Source: Coix lacryma-jobi var. lacryma-jobi (lineage: Eukaryota; Streptophyta; Magnoliopsida; Poales; Poaceae). Taken from it: 64,000 nucleotides of DNA. Positions within the stretch are counted from its first letter, which is position 1; every line of letters starts with the position of its first letter. Of the stretch, positions 28,841 through 39,102 are shown one piece after another. The stretch is from NCBI GenBank assembly GCA_009763385.1, contig CM019831.1:82495845-82559844 (forward strand). The letters run 5' to 3'. Below the pieces are notes generated by a model. The model ran no database searches. It was not told the origin of the DNA and worked only from the letters and a program-made list of their open reading frames with translations. A program made the translations under genes and the position numbers.

Positions 28841-29210
28841 CCTCCTACGCGAGTTTTGCAGCACCATTCCTCTAGAAATAAAAGTGCCAAAACCCACGAA
28901 ACATGAGTTTTGGGTCAAACAAAGATGATTGGGTGCGTCCGTTGCGAAAAATTCAACCGTGAGTTTTTTGGTGCATCTGTGGTTAAAACGGCCCTCCTGT
29001 GTGAGTTTTGCAGCACCGCTCCTCCAAAAATGAAAGTGCCAAAAGCCCACCAAACATGAGTTTTTGGTCAAATGGGGATGATTGGGTGTGTCCATTGTGA
29101 AAAATTCAACCATGAGTTTTTTGGTGCATCAGTGGGTAAAACGGCCCTCCTGCGCGAGTTTTGCGGCACCGTTCCTCCGGAAATGAAAGTGCCAAAAACC
29201 CACCAAACAT

Positions 29211-29452
29211 TCGCGGTTGGCCCGGCACTGCCGGACAGTTACCACAGAGCAGAGCTATCTCTTAATTACTACACCTCTTCTTTGGAGTGGACAAGTACTA
29301 CTTGTATGTTATGACCAATGACAATCAACCAATTTAGAACAATGGTCATTTCAAGCAAGTTTCTTTTTCAAGATTTTGAAACACAATGTATGAAAGATTT
29401 GAAATCAGTTTTGCTTAGGTCATACTAGTTGATCAATCAAGCATACTAGGTT
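29211..29452 (-). other. Element A post-pol spacer, truncated by the satellite array
   Basis: This is non-coding sequence downstream of pol in the element's orientation. It has no polypurine tract and no LTR match. Its last bases before the array contain CCCGGCACTGCCGG (29221-29234), the palindromic signature of this element's own LTR. Element B shows the same arrangement (its LTR motif recurs downstream of pol at 60117-60352), so this may be the start of an equivalent region in A. Confidence 0.7.
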
Positions 29453-32400
29453 TCAAACTACATTACGAGAGTCAAGAATATTTAGTTCACTCCTTAAAGC
29501 ACAAAACCTTGACTGATCGAGAGGCTTAGTGAAGATATCAGCTAGTTGTTTGTCGGTGCTCACATGACGAATTGCGACATCTCCTTTGGTTTCGTGATCT
29601 CTCAAGAAATGATGTCGGATGTCTATATGCTTGGTTCTTGAGTGACTCACAGGGATGTTTGCAAGTTTTATGGCACTTTCATTGTCACACAAGAGTGGGA
29701 TATGGGTAAAGTGACATCCGAAATCACGAAGAGTTTTCCTCATCCAAAGTAGTTGAGCACAACATGCACCTGCTGCAACATACTCGGCCTCGGCTGTGGA
29801 TAGGGCTACACAATTTTGCTTTTTAGAACCCCAAGACACTAAGGAGCAACCAAGGAATTGACATGTCCCCAAAGTGCTTTTTCGATCTACTTTACAACCG
29901 GCATAATCGGAATCCAAATAGCCAAGTAGTTCGAACTTGGAGCCCTTAAGATACCACAAGCCAAGGTTTGGAGTGTGAACTAGATATCTCAAGATTCTCT
30001 TAACGGCCACTAAGTGACACTCTTTCGGGTTAGCTTGAAATCTAGAACACATGCACACACTAAGCATAATATCGGGCCTAGATGCGCACAAATAGAGTAG
30101 AGAGCCGATCATGGAGCGATATACCTTAATGTCCACGGCCTTCCCTTCCACATTGAGATCAAGATGTCCATTAGTTGGCATGGGAGTTTTGATAGGCTTG
30201 GCATTCACCATGTCCAACTTCCTCAACATATCATGGGTGTACTTGGTTTGGCAAAGAAAAGTCCCTTCCTTCAATTGCTTGAATTGAAAACCAAGGAAGA
30301 ACTTGAGCTCACCCATCATAGACATCTCAAATCTTTTGGTCATGATCCTACCAAACTCATCACAAAAGGATTTGTTAGTACTACCAAATATTATGTCATC
30401 GACATATATTTGGCACACAAAAATATCTCCATTGACTTTATGAGTGAAGAGAGTAGGATCGGCTTTGTCTATTTCAAAGCCTAGTTTGAGCAAGAATTCC
30501 TTAAGGCATTCATACCATGCTCTAGGTGCTTGTTTAAGCCCATAGAGCGCCTTTTGGAGCTTGAAGACATGGTTAGGGAACTTCAGATCTTCAAAACTCG
30601 GTGGTTGCTCACCATACACCAACTCTTGTATAGGGCCATTGAGAAATGCACTCTTCACATCCATTTGATATAACTTGAAGTTGTGATGGGCTGCATAGGC
30701 TAAAAGAATCCGAATGGCTTCAAGTCTAGCAACCGGTGCATATGTTTCTTCAAAATCCAAACCCTCTACTTGAGTGAATCCTTGAGCTAACAATCTTGCC
30801 TTGTTCCTTGTCACCACACCTTCATCTTGCTTGTTGTGGAAGACCCATTTGGTTCCAATAACATTGGTATTTGGTCTTTCCATGAGTGACCATACTTGAT
30901 TACGCTCGAAGTTGTTGAGCTCTTCTTGCATGGCCATCACACAATCTGGTTCTCCAAGAGCTTCTTCTACCTTGAGAGGTTCCAAAGAGGAAACAAACGA
31001 GTAGTATTGACAGAAAATTGCCAAATGAGAGCGTGTCGTTACCCCCTTTCGAAGACTCCCAAGAATGTTGTCAATAGGATGATCTCGTTGAATAGTTTGC
31101 TTGAGCCTTGGATGATCAATGGGTTCTGCTTCATCTTCTGCAATTTCTTCATCTTACTCGAAGATGGGTTGTAGGTTTACTCCATGAACTAGAGTAGCTG
31201 CAGCACCCCTTGAAGTGCCCGGTACTGCTGGGGCTGGCCCGGCACTGCCATGGCCCGGCCCTGCCGGGGTCATGTCCGGCACTACCAGAGTCTGAATATC
31301 AGCAGGCCCAGCAGGTGCTTCAGCTTGAGGACCATCTTGATCAGTAGCTTGATGTTCTTGTGGTCTGATATCACCAATAGCTAACTGCTTGATTGCTTCG
31401 CAAGGTGGTTCCTCATTTCCTACAACAACTTCATCAACTTGCTCTACTTGAGAGCCGTTAGATTCATCAAATGTCACGTCTATCGCTATTTCAACCTTGC
31501 CGGAAGCTTTGTTGAAAACACGATAGGCATGCTCATTTGATCCATAACCGAGAAGAAAACCTTCATCAACCTTAGATGCGAACTTAGAGGCTTTAGGCTT
31601 CTTGTTCAATATGAAACATTTGCACCCAAAGACTCTAAAGTAAGACACCTTTGGCTTGTTACCGGTGAGCAGCTCATAGGAGGTCTTCTTTCTTCTCTTG
31701 TGGAGGTAAAGGCGGTTGATTGCTTGGCAAGCAGTATTGATGGCTTCGGCCCAAAAGATGTCTGGTGTCTTGTACTCGTCTAGCATCGTCCTTGCCATGT
31801 CAATGAGTGTTCTATTCTTCCTCTCCACCACACCATTTTGTTGAGGGGTGTATGGAACTAAAAAATCATGCTTGATGCCCTCATCATCAAGAAACTCTTC
31901 CACTTGGGTGTTTTGAATTCGGTTCCATTGTCACTACGAACTTTCTTGATGTTGAAACCAAACTCTCTTTGGGCTCTTCGTATGAACATCTTGACTTTCT
32001 CTTGCACTACACTCTTGTCATGCATAAAGAATACCCAAGTGAAACGAGAAAAATCATCAACAATAACAAGACCATGTTTGTTACCGCCGATGCTAAGGTA
32101 GGCAACCGGTCCAAAGAGATCCATATGAATCAACTCCAATGGTTGTGTAGTAGTGTCATAGCTCTTTCGTGGGTTAGGTACGCCTACTTGTTTTCCGGCT
32201 TGGCAAGCTCCAAATATTCTGTCTTTCTCAAAATCAACATTTGTTAGTCCTAGGATATGGTTGTCTTTTTGAAGTTTGGCCAAGTTCCTGATCCCAACAT
32301 GAGCTAGTCGGCGATGCCATAACCAACCCATGCTAGATTTTGCCACTAAACAAGTCTCAAGTTTGGCTTCACTTTTGTTGAAATCAACTAAGTAAAGCTT

Positions 32401-32748
32401 CCCTTTCAAACGACCCGTAAAGACAATAGAGGAATCCTCTCTTCTAAAGACTTCCACACCCTCATCCGTAAAGAAACAATTGAAACCTATCCCACACAAT
32501 TGTGAGACAGATAGCAAGTTGTAACTCAACGAATCAACATGTAAGACATTAGTAATTGAATGCTCAAGTGTAATGGCAACTTTACCAAGTCCTAACACAT
32601 CCCCCTTGGAGTAATCACCGAAAATGATGTTTTCACTTGCATTTGAAGTTGGGGAATATGATGAGAACATACTCCTTTCTCCGGTCATATGATTTGTACA
32701 TCCGCTATCAAGCACCCAACTTGATCCACCGGAGGAGTATGCCTGCAA
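29453..32748 (-). pseudogene. pol: Element A pol (protease, integrase, RT, RNase H), broken
   Basis: It would encode the copia-type polyprotein that processes, reverse-transcribes and integrates the element. The protease DSG motif lies near the start (WVLDSGCTNHMTG). Integrase follows with HRRLAHVG, a zinc block and the catalytic D (HMDLFGP), D (RSDNGTEF) and E (NGVVERKN). The RT segment has YVDDIIFGS and the RNase H segment ends with ADIFTKPLD. Three defects are visible. A one-base loss in the T-run at 31911-31914 shifts the frame inside integrase. A TAA at 31154-31156 lies between integrase and RT, with the same frame continuing to 29453. The first Cys of the integrase CX2C pair is replaced (IFGAC instead of LCSAC). 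The linker before the TAA is rich in Pro/Gly/Ala because the element's palindromic DNA motif is embedded there. Confidence 0.9.
31218..31290. repeat. CCCGGCACTGCCGG-type palindrome cluster inside element A pol
   Basis: Four variants of the element A palindrome lie in the integrase-RT linker: CCCGGTACTGCTGGG, CCCGGCACTGCCATGG, CCCGGCCCTGCCGGGG and TCCGGCACTACCAG. On the coding strand they are read as a Pro-Gly-Ala rich stretch (around TPAGPGHGSAGPAPAVPG). The same motif marks this element's LTR. Confidence 0.85.
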
Positions 32749-32754
32749 AACAAT

Positions 32755-35647
32755 TTAGTTCCTAGATTTAGGTCCCCAATTTAGATTGGGGCCTTGCAAG
32801 TTAGTCACAAGTATCTTAGGAACCCAAATAAACTTGTCGGTTGTCTTCTTGTTATCACCAACATATTTGGCAACAACTTTACCACTATTGTTGTGTTCTA
32901 ATATGTAACAAGATGACATGCTTTTCCTTGGGGCTTCTGTCTTGGGTTGATGTGCAAACTTGTTCTTAGTCACCCAAATCGATTCCTTTGATTTCTGAGG
33001 AACTTGCTTCTGGTTGGACACCTGCTTGTGCTGTGTGTGAGACTGAGCAGAAGGGAAACTGGTAGCCTTCCCTTTCTTGGGGCACGGCACTGCCGGCCTA
33101 GGGGTGGCACTGCCGGGGCCCGGCATTGCCGCCTTCTGGCGCGGTACTGCCGCAATCTATGCAGGCTGAACTGTACCAATCTGACCCTTCTTCTCAAACT
33201 TCACACACTCATAGCCATTCACTGTTTTTCTGCCATTTGTTTTAGCTCCTTTTTCGTGCCCCAACCCATCCTTTATGGAAGGACGCCTTCCATTTTTGAA
33301 CTTAGGCTTGTTCTTCTCTTGAGTCTTCTCACTAGCCCTTGTGGTAGACTTGATGCAACCACTTGCAATGATGTTGGTCAATCTTGCTATTTCCTTTCTC
33401 ATGGCCTCCATGTTCACAAGGTTAGTGGAATAGGCATTTAAATCAACATTATAGCATTTTCCACAACCTTCACTAGTGGAGGGAATAGAAGTGACATTTG
33501 CTTTAGGGAGAGTTGAGTTGCTTTCCCAAAGAAGATTGTATTGCAGCTCAAGTTCTTTGTGCCTTGTATCCAAGCTACAAAACTTTTCCTTGAGTGCAAT
33601 ATGAGACTTCTTTAGGGAAGCATGTTCATCTTGCTCTTTGGCCAAAGCCTCATGCAAGATGTCCAACTCACTTCTCCCTAATGCAAGAGCCTCCTTGCAA
33701 GCAATATAGAGGTCCTCTTGTTTGATGAGGGCATCCTCCCTAGATGCTAACTCGGCTTGCACACTTTCTAATTCCTCCATTAGCTTAGTGATAAAGAGTT
33801 TGGTTTTCTTGTCCAAATTTTTAGTTATCATATTTATCTCCTCATCACTAGATTCATCATCACTAGAGGAATCACTAAGTTCACTACTAGAGATGTCACT
33901 AGGTGGAAGAGAAGGTTTAGGGGTGTGACTCTTTTTCACCTTCTCTTTCTTGGCCATGAGACAAATGTGGGAGTTGCAACCATCATCATCATCGGACAAG
34001 TTGTTGAATAGCCTTGGTGAAGGAGATGACTTTTGAAATGCTATTGTTGCTATCTTCTCATCTTCTTCACTTGAGGTTTGTACGATTGAGTCCCATTCAT
34101 GTCCAATGTGAGCTTCTCCTATGTATCTCTTGTTGTTCTTCTTGTAAGTGGTTTTGCCATCTTTCTTGCTCTTGTTGAAATTGTTGTCCTTCTTCTCATG
34201 TGGGCAATGTGTTATGAAATGATTGGTGCTACCATAATTGTAGCAAGTTCTCTTTTTCTTGCTTGGAAACCTTCTTTTCACAACCTTGTAACCTTCCTTC
34301 TTGAGCCCCTTGCGGTATCTTCTCATGAATAGAGCTATATCTCCAATTGCTTCAAATTCGTCACCTTCACTTCCACTTTCACTTGAGGATGATGTGTTGT
34401 CCTCTACTTCAAGTTTCTTCTTTTGTTGCTTGGGCTTGCTTGTAGAGACTTGCTTGCTTGACCTTGGTTTGCTTGATGTTGCTTGCCTTGTTGATTTGCT
34501 TGCCTTGAGTGCCACATCCTTGATTTTCATCCCATCTAACCTAGCTTGCAACTCCCCAAGCTTCCTTCTTTCATTTGTTTCTTCTCTTTGCATGTCAAAG
34601 GTAATAATCCTCCCAAGCACATCACTAGGTGTGAATTGCTCAAACTTCTTCTTGTCTCTAATCAATGTCATTACGGTCTCATTCATTGGTGAATATGCTT
34701 CCAACATGATCTTCACAACCTTGTGATCATTGATTTCACTTCCACCTAGCCCTCTAATCTTGCCAAAAATAACCATCAACCTATCAAACATTTATTGTGG
34801 ACCTTCACCATCACAAATCACAAACCAGTTGAGTTTAGCCATCAACTTTGTCAACTCCCTCATGAGCAATGTGCAAAGTGTCCCAAATCTCTTTTGCAAC
34901 CTCAACTCCCATGACCTTGTTGTACTCATCACCATCCAAGGGACTAAGTAGCACACTAGTGGCTTGAGCATTGAGATGAATATTGCGGAATTCATCTTCA
35001 GTGGGGTTCTTTGGATCAACCAGTGCTTCAAGTCCGTTGTGCACTATCTCCCAAATACCTGGATGGAGACCAATAAGGTAGGTCTTCATAATGTGCTTCC
35101 ACTTGGCAAAGTTAGTCCCATCGAAACAAGGTAACTTGACCGTGGGAACATTGATGAGAGGCCTAGAATCATGGTTAGTCAAACTAGAGTAGTTAAAGGA
35201 TACGGCTCCATATGACTTCTTGGTCTCCTCCATCTTCTTCTTGCTGCCCTTGGGGAGATAGGATATGTCATCATCTCCATCTTCGGTGCTACTTGAGTCA
35301 TCACTCAAGTTCACATTCTTCTTTGCTTGGAGCTCTTCCTTCTTCTTATTTTCTTCTCTTCTCTTGGCTCTTTCTTCTCTTCTAATCTTTCTTTCTTCTT
35401 TTCTTTGAGCCTTCTCCTCTTTAGCCTTGAGAGCTGCTGCATCTTCTCTTGCTTTGGCTCTTGCTTCTCTCCTTAGCCTTCTTTCTTCTTTTCTTCTTGC
35501 AAGCTCTCCGGTAGACACATCCAATTGAGGAAGTGTCCTTCCACTTGTTGTGGAGACGCTTTCGCTGCTTCTAGTGGTGTGCACTTCCACGTCGAGTGGT
35601 GTGGGTTGCACAACACTAGCGGCACCCGTTCCTCCGTCGGTGGCCAT
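32755..35647 (-). pseudogene. gag: Element A gag, broken
   Basis: Gag would form the virus-like particle core and bind the element RNA. The likely start is the ATG at 35647 (MATDGGTGAAS), just after the primer-binding site; an upstream ATG at 35707 lies within the LTR and primer site. A charged Arg/Lys/Glu stretch is followed by the gag core (LPCFDGTNFAKWKHIMKTYL), a basic/acidic region and a zinc knuckle near 34205-34250, where the second Cys is Tyr (CYNYGSTNHFITHC). A coiled-coil-like region and the typical IWVPK end follow. Defects: a frameshifting indel near 34840-34850, TAA at 34792-34794 and TAG at 33157-33159. Between the TAG and about 33083, the element's palindromic motif runs through the reading frame. 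The frame ends with TAA at 32755-32757, seven bases before the pol open frame. Confidence 0.85.
33083..33153. repeat. CCCGGCACTGCCGG-type palindrome cluster inside element A gag
   Basis: This stretch holds GCACGGCACTGCCGGCC, GGTGGCACTGCCGGGG, CCCGGCATTGCCGCC and GCGCGGTACTGCCGC. It is in the gag frame, next to the premature TAG at 33157. It appears to be an acquired block of the LTR palindrome within coding sequence. Confidence 0.85.
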
Positions 35648-35682
35648 ACTCTCGCACGGTGAGGTGTTGTATGAGAGACCAG

Positions 35683-35694
35683 GCTCTGATACCA
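35683..35694 (-). other. Element A primer-binding site (initiator tRNA-Met)
   Basis: The minus strand reads TGGTATCAGAGC, complementary to the 3' end of plant initiator tRNA-Met, two bases from the LTR end. It fixes the LTR boundary and the element's orientation. Confidence 0.92.
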
Positions 35695-35769
35695 CTTGTA
35701 AGGACATGTGTGGCCTAGAGGGGGGTGAATAGGCCTGTCAAAAATTACAGCTCAAAACTTAATTAGTAT

Positions 35770-35826
35770 AGCCCGGCACTACCGCCCTGAGCCCGGCACT
35801 GCCGGCCTCAGCCCGGTACTGTCGTG
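35770..35826. repeat. Element A LTR palindrome cluster, U5 side
   Basis: It contains GCCCGGCACTACCGCC, GCCCGGCACTGCCGGCC and GCCCGGTACTGTCGTGC, close to the LTR end and primer-binding site. Confidence 0.8.
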
Positions 35827-36540
35827 CAAGAAACTTGCCCGAACCTGCAATTCAAAATCCAGCCACAGAAAACCAAATCTATATGAATGGAAATGTTACT
35901 CTAGGTTTCCTGAACCTGCAAAACCAACTCAACCAAGCCAAATGTGTTGTATGAAGTAGATCGGAGCCAAACCCTAGAATCTATCACAAGCTCACAAGTA
36001 TGATGAATAACAACAAGTAAGCGCAAGAGACAAGTGATTTATCCCGTGGTTCAGATCGCCACCAAGGCTTGCCTACCTCCACGTTGTTGAGGATGACCAC
36101 TTAGGTCATGAGCTTTGCAACTCTTCCTTGATCTCAAGTCAAGGAACCAAATCCTTGAGGTAAGGGGTGATAATACTAGCTGCACAAGTGATTACAAACC
36201 TCCCAAGGCCGCCACACAAGTTGGCTAGCTCAAGGGCGACGCCTAGCCGGCTAGGGTTCCAAGAACCCAAGAGTAATAGAAGCAAATCCACCGGCTATGG
36301 CTCAAATCAAGTGCTTTAGGGAGTAGATCTCAGCTAGGGCTTCTCTTTGGTGAAGGTTTGAGCCTCTAACTCACTTGGAATCAATGGGAATCAAAGATTA
36401 GGTGAGAGAGAGCTTGGGAGCCTTCAATGGGGAGAGGAAGCCTTGTATGGAGGTAGGAGAAGAGTTATGATCGTGGATGACCGTTGGGGTGGCAGGAAGG
36501 TGGAGTAAATACCCCCTGCACTCCAACGGTTGAAATAAGT

Positions 36541-36617
36541 CGCGGCAGTGTCGGCCTTAGCCCGGCAGTGTCGCGGCCCGGCACTGCCGCGCCCTGGAGC
36601 GGCACTGCCGCGCCTAC
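36541..36617. repeat. Element A LTR palindrome cluster, U3 side
   Basis: It contains GCGGCAGTGTCGG, GCCCGGCAGTGTCGCGG, CCCGGCACTGCCGCG and GCGGCACTGCCGCG. This is the family motif in the upstream half of the LTR. Confidence 0.8.
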
Positions 36618-36954
36618 CAGAATGATAGACAGAGATCAGAATTTATGCCGCTGTCTTTGGTTAGTAAGCAAGGATGGCTAGGGTTGGTTTTGAGCACATA
36701 TCATTCAGCCATAGTGGTACATTTGCATTCCCCCTTGATAGTACGGCAATCCTATAACTCAAATTCATACAAAATGGCTTGTCATAGCACTTTGAGTCTG
36801 GAACCGATGAAATGTAGTATGAGGGGTCTACCAACACACGTGCACCATCCTTTCTCATCATAGGCCTGCTTGTCATCGTGATAAATCTCATTAGTTCTCC
36901 AATCGTGTGGTCATTATCACCAAAACCCACAATTAGGGCTTCATTGCACTTACA

Positions 36955-37453
36955 GTTCCTCCAAACTTTTTGTCTATGGGCTTGTAATAACTTCTTATGT
37001 GGTGCTACTAAGTCATGGACAACTATGTATTAATGTGTGATGGATGTGTGTAGGACAGATTTATGTTTAAAAGTATCTATCTACATGTTTGTCTTTTATC
37101 TCTCTTTTATGATGATGAAATGTTATTTGTGTATGGCCAATCGCTTCATATTGATTTATCTTGTTTTTTGGCCATACCATCTCCTTTTGTTTGTGAATAT
37201 AACATGTCATATTGCATCACACCTTTTTATACTTGTCACACTCACTTTAGGCACCCACGAATTGCGAGATTTAGGGGGAGCTGTCCTTTTCAACATATGC
37301 AAATGATTGATGTATATCAAGTCTATGGAATTCAAATACCATGCATATGTTAAGGGGGAGATTTCGGTAAATGTTGGAATTCAAAAGCTAAATTTACTTA
37401 TCCTTTTATCAAAGCCTAAGTTGGTTGTCATCAAGTACCAAAAAGGGGGAGAT
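36955..37453 (+). other. Element D 3' non-coding region with multiple polypurine tracts
   Basis: No coding potential is seen. Three copies of AGGGGGAG (37273-37280, 37353-37360, 37444-37451) precede the LTR; the last abuts it and should be the functional plus-strand primer. The sequence runs parallel to 39630-40168 of element E: CACTTTAGGCACCC, TTTAGGGGGA, GGAATTCAAAAGCT and AAGTTGGTTGTCATCAA occur in the same order. Repeated polypurine tracts are a known Sirevirus hallmark. Confidence 0.82.
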
Positions 37454-39102
37454 TGAAAGTGCAATGGACCCCTAATGTGGGTTTTGGTATTGATGACACT
37501 TAATTTAGGGACTAATATGTTTCAATGAAGATAACTCGTATCTTTAGTCCCTTGGAAGTAATAGAGAAATAAAGTAAGGCAAAGGAAGTCCCTCAATTCG
37601 ATGTTTCAAAGGCGGAAACTAAACTTGAAGAAGTATTTCGATCGCTTTTATTTAGCTTTGAGTTTAGGAATGTCGTACTATAAAGAGGGATGCAAAGTTA
37701 GGTGGTCTGAAGAGGATAGAGTGCTCAAGTATTAAAAATAAAATCAAAAGAGAGACACAAAATCACTTCACGAGCACTTGGAGAGGCTGCTGTCAACTTC
37801 CAGTCTTGGAAGTTCCGACCTTAAAGTCGGAAGTTCCGGCCCTGGGAGTTCCAGCGAGATGTGTCATGTCTTCCCAGTTTCGGAAGTTCCGATGTCCCAG
37901 TGTTGGAAGTTCCGGCTTCCCAATGTTGGAAGTTCCAACGTCAAACGTCGGAAGTTCCGATAGTGCATTCTCAGCCTGCTTAGCCTCCTGCCCGGGGAAA
38001 CATCGGAAGTTCCGGTTATCTCTCGGAAGTTTTGATGTGCCGGAGGTCTCTGCGGACTTCTGGTTGTGAACAGTGTTCTTAGTGAGGGTCGGAAGTTCCA
38101 AGATCTACATCGGAAGTTCCAACTGTATTAAAAAGTGACCGTTGACCCCCTGTGAACAGTGTTTCTAGTGGACGCTGGAACTTCCGAGATCTGGACCGAA
38201 AGTTCCAACCTTTACTTTTTCAGCAGCCCGTGGGTTGACCTATAAATACCCCTCTTCACTATTCCAACTGTTACCCAACGCATTTACTTCGACCGACCTC
38301 TATCCAAACCGACCCACAAGCATTCAAGGCTCCTCCCAACTCTCCCCTCCCTTCCCTACTTCAATTCTTGCAAGGATTTGTGGAGAGCTAGTGGATTGAG
38401 TGAGATTGACATCTAGCAAGCTTGAGCACTTGAGTTCTTCGTCACGCCGGTTGTTTTTGCATTCATTACTCTTGGGTTCTTGGAACCCTAGCCGGCTAGG
38501 CGTTCTTCGGGAGAGCCTTGCTCTTTGTGTTGGTTTCCCCGAAGTGTTTGTATTACCCTTGTGATTCTAGTGGATGAGCTCAAGAATCCTTTGTGGTTTC
38601 TTTGAGAGAGGCTAAGGAGGTGAAAGATACTCCGACCTTTGTGGTCACCTCAACAACGAGGAAGTAGGAGCTCCTTTGTGGAGTGGACGAACCTCGGGAT
38701 AAATCCTCGTGTCTCGTGTGCTTCTTGTTGTTGAGATTATTGCATATATCACTTGTATTGTTTCACTCTCTCTGTCTCAAGTTACTAACTAGGTGGTGGA
38801 CTCGTTCGTCGGTTGGAAGGCTATACAACATCAAAGAAGGGTCTCTACACCCTCACCCTTTTCATTAGGTTGTGGGGTTGTAAGAAAGCTCTAGCTCAAA
38901 GTTCATTTCTGCACTTGTTGTAGTTTTCACGTAGGTGTCGGAACTTCCGACAGTTAGCGCCGGAACTTTCGACCCCCGGAAGTTCCGACCCTAACTGCCG
39001 GAACTTCCGACTGGCTGCTGACAGTTTACATTTAGTGTGTGTAGAATTTTTCAATTGCCTATTCACCCCCCCCCCCCCTCTAGGCACTGTTTGATCCTTT
39101 CA
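37454..39102 (+). repeat. Element D 3' LTR (1,649 bp)
   Basis: It starts TGAAAGTGCAATGG straight after the polypurine tract and ends GATCCTTTCA, after ATTCACC followed by a long C-run and TCTAGG (39061-39082). A TATA-like box, TATAAAT, lies at 38241-38247. Copies of the family motif TCGGAAGTTCCGA are clustered at ~37798-38220 and again at ~38937-39015. The perfect palindrome CCTAGCCGGCTAGG is at 38484-38497. Confidence 0.88.
38241..38247 (+). promoter_or_regulatory. Probable TATA box of the element D LTR
   Basis: TATAAAT in the context GACCTATAAATACCCCTC lies between the two palindrome clusters, as expected at the U3/R boundary of a copia LTR. Confidence 0.6.

Larger units (their letters stand above)
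1..29210. repeat. Tandem satellite array, ~153 bp monomer (centromeric-satellite-like)
   Basis: Some 190 head-to-tail copies of a ~153 bp monomer fill this stretch; typical spacings between successive ATGAGTTTTGGG starts are 151, 154 and 153 bp (2941, 3092, 3246, 3399). Monomers differ by scattered substitutions and 1-3 base indels and fall into recurring variants, for example CCTGCGCGAG versus CCCATACGAG before TTTTGCGGCACC. The segment CCAAACATGAGTTTTGG, followed by GATTGGG and CGTTGTGAAAAA, resembles what I remember of the maize CentC satellite (156 bp), which suggests a grass centromeric or pericentromeric satellite. That comparison is from memory. No retroelement interrupts the array. 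The right edge is abrupt: it stops after CCAAACAT at 29210, where element A begins. The left edge lies outside the window. Confidence 0.95.
29211..36954 (-). mobile_element. Element A: truncated Sirevirus-type Ty1/copia retrotransposon
   Basis: Read on the minus strand, the order is 5' LTR (36954-35697), primer-binding site, gag, then pol with protease, integrase, reverse transcriptase and RNase H: the Ty1/copia order. The long gag with a zinc knuckle, the WVPK-type gag end and the LTR terminus point to the Sirevirus lineage. The element stops 242 bases after the pol stop, at the satellite edge, so the polypurine tract and 3' LTR are missing. Gag and pol carry several nonsense codons and frameshifts, so it is not autonomous. 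Its right flank (GTTCC at 36955) is not repeated at its left edge, consistent with loss of the original left end. Confidence 0.9.
35697..36954 (-). repeat. Element A 5' LTR (1,258 bp)
   Basis: On the minus strand the LTR starts TGTAAGTGCAATG and ends GTCCTTACA, next to the primer-binding site. It shares its beginning (AATTGTGGGTTTTGGTGATAATGA) in outline with the LTRs of D and E/B, and carries the CACCCCCCTCTAGG block near its 3' end (35717-35735). It contains two clusters of the GCCCGGCACTGCCG motif (36541-36617 and 35770-35826) and the perfect palindrome CCTAGCCGGCTAGG (36242-36255), also present in the D LTR. No second copy exists in the window. Confidence 0.88.
36955..39102 (+). mobile_element. 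Element D: 3' end and 3' LTR of a Sirevirus-type retrotransposon
   Basis: Only the terminal internal region (36955-37453) and the 3' LTR (37454-39102) remain. Everything upstream is missing, because element A was inserted here and the ground to the left of A is now satellite. The base after the LTR (GTCTC at 39103) begins a different sequence and not a primer-binding site, so the LTR is a 3' LTR bordering host sequence, here element E. Confidence 0.82.

Noticed and set aside
1..29210. CRISPR-like direct repeats
   Set aside because: Units are contiguous 153 bp monomers with no unique spacers, no leader and no cas genes, in a plant-like context.
1..29210. CENP-B-box-like word (TCCGTTGTGAAA or TCCGTTGGGAAAG) in the monomer
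   Set aside because: Only a loose match to the mammalian CENP-B box, without the required core spacing; not reported as a site.
36955..36975. GTTCCTCCAAAC next to the element A LTR resembling the satellite word GTTCCTCCAAAA
   Set aside because: Too short; the surrounding bases match element D and not the satellite.
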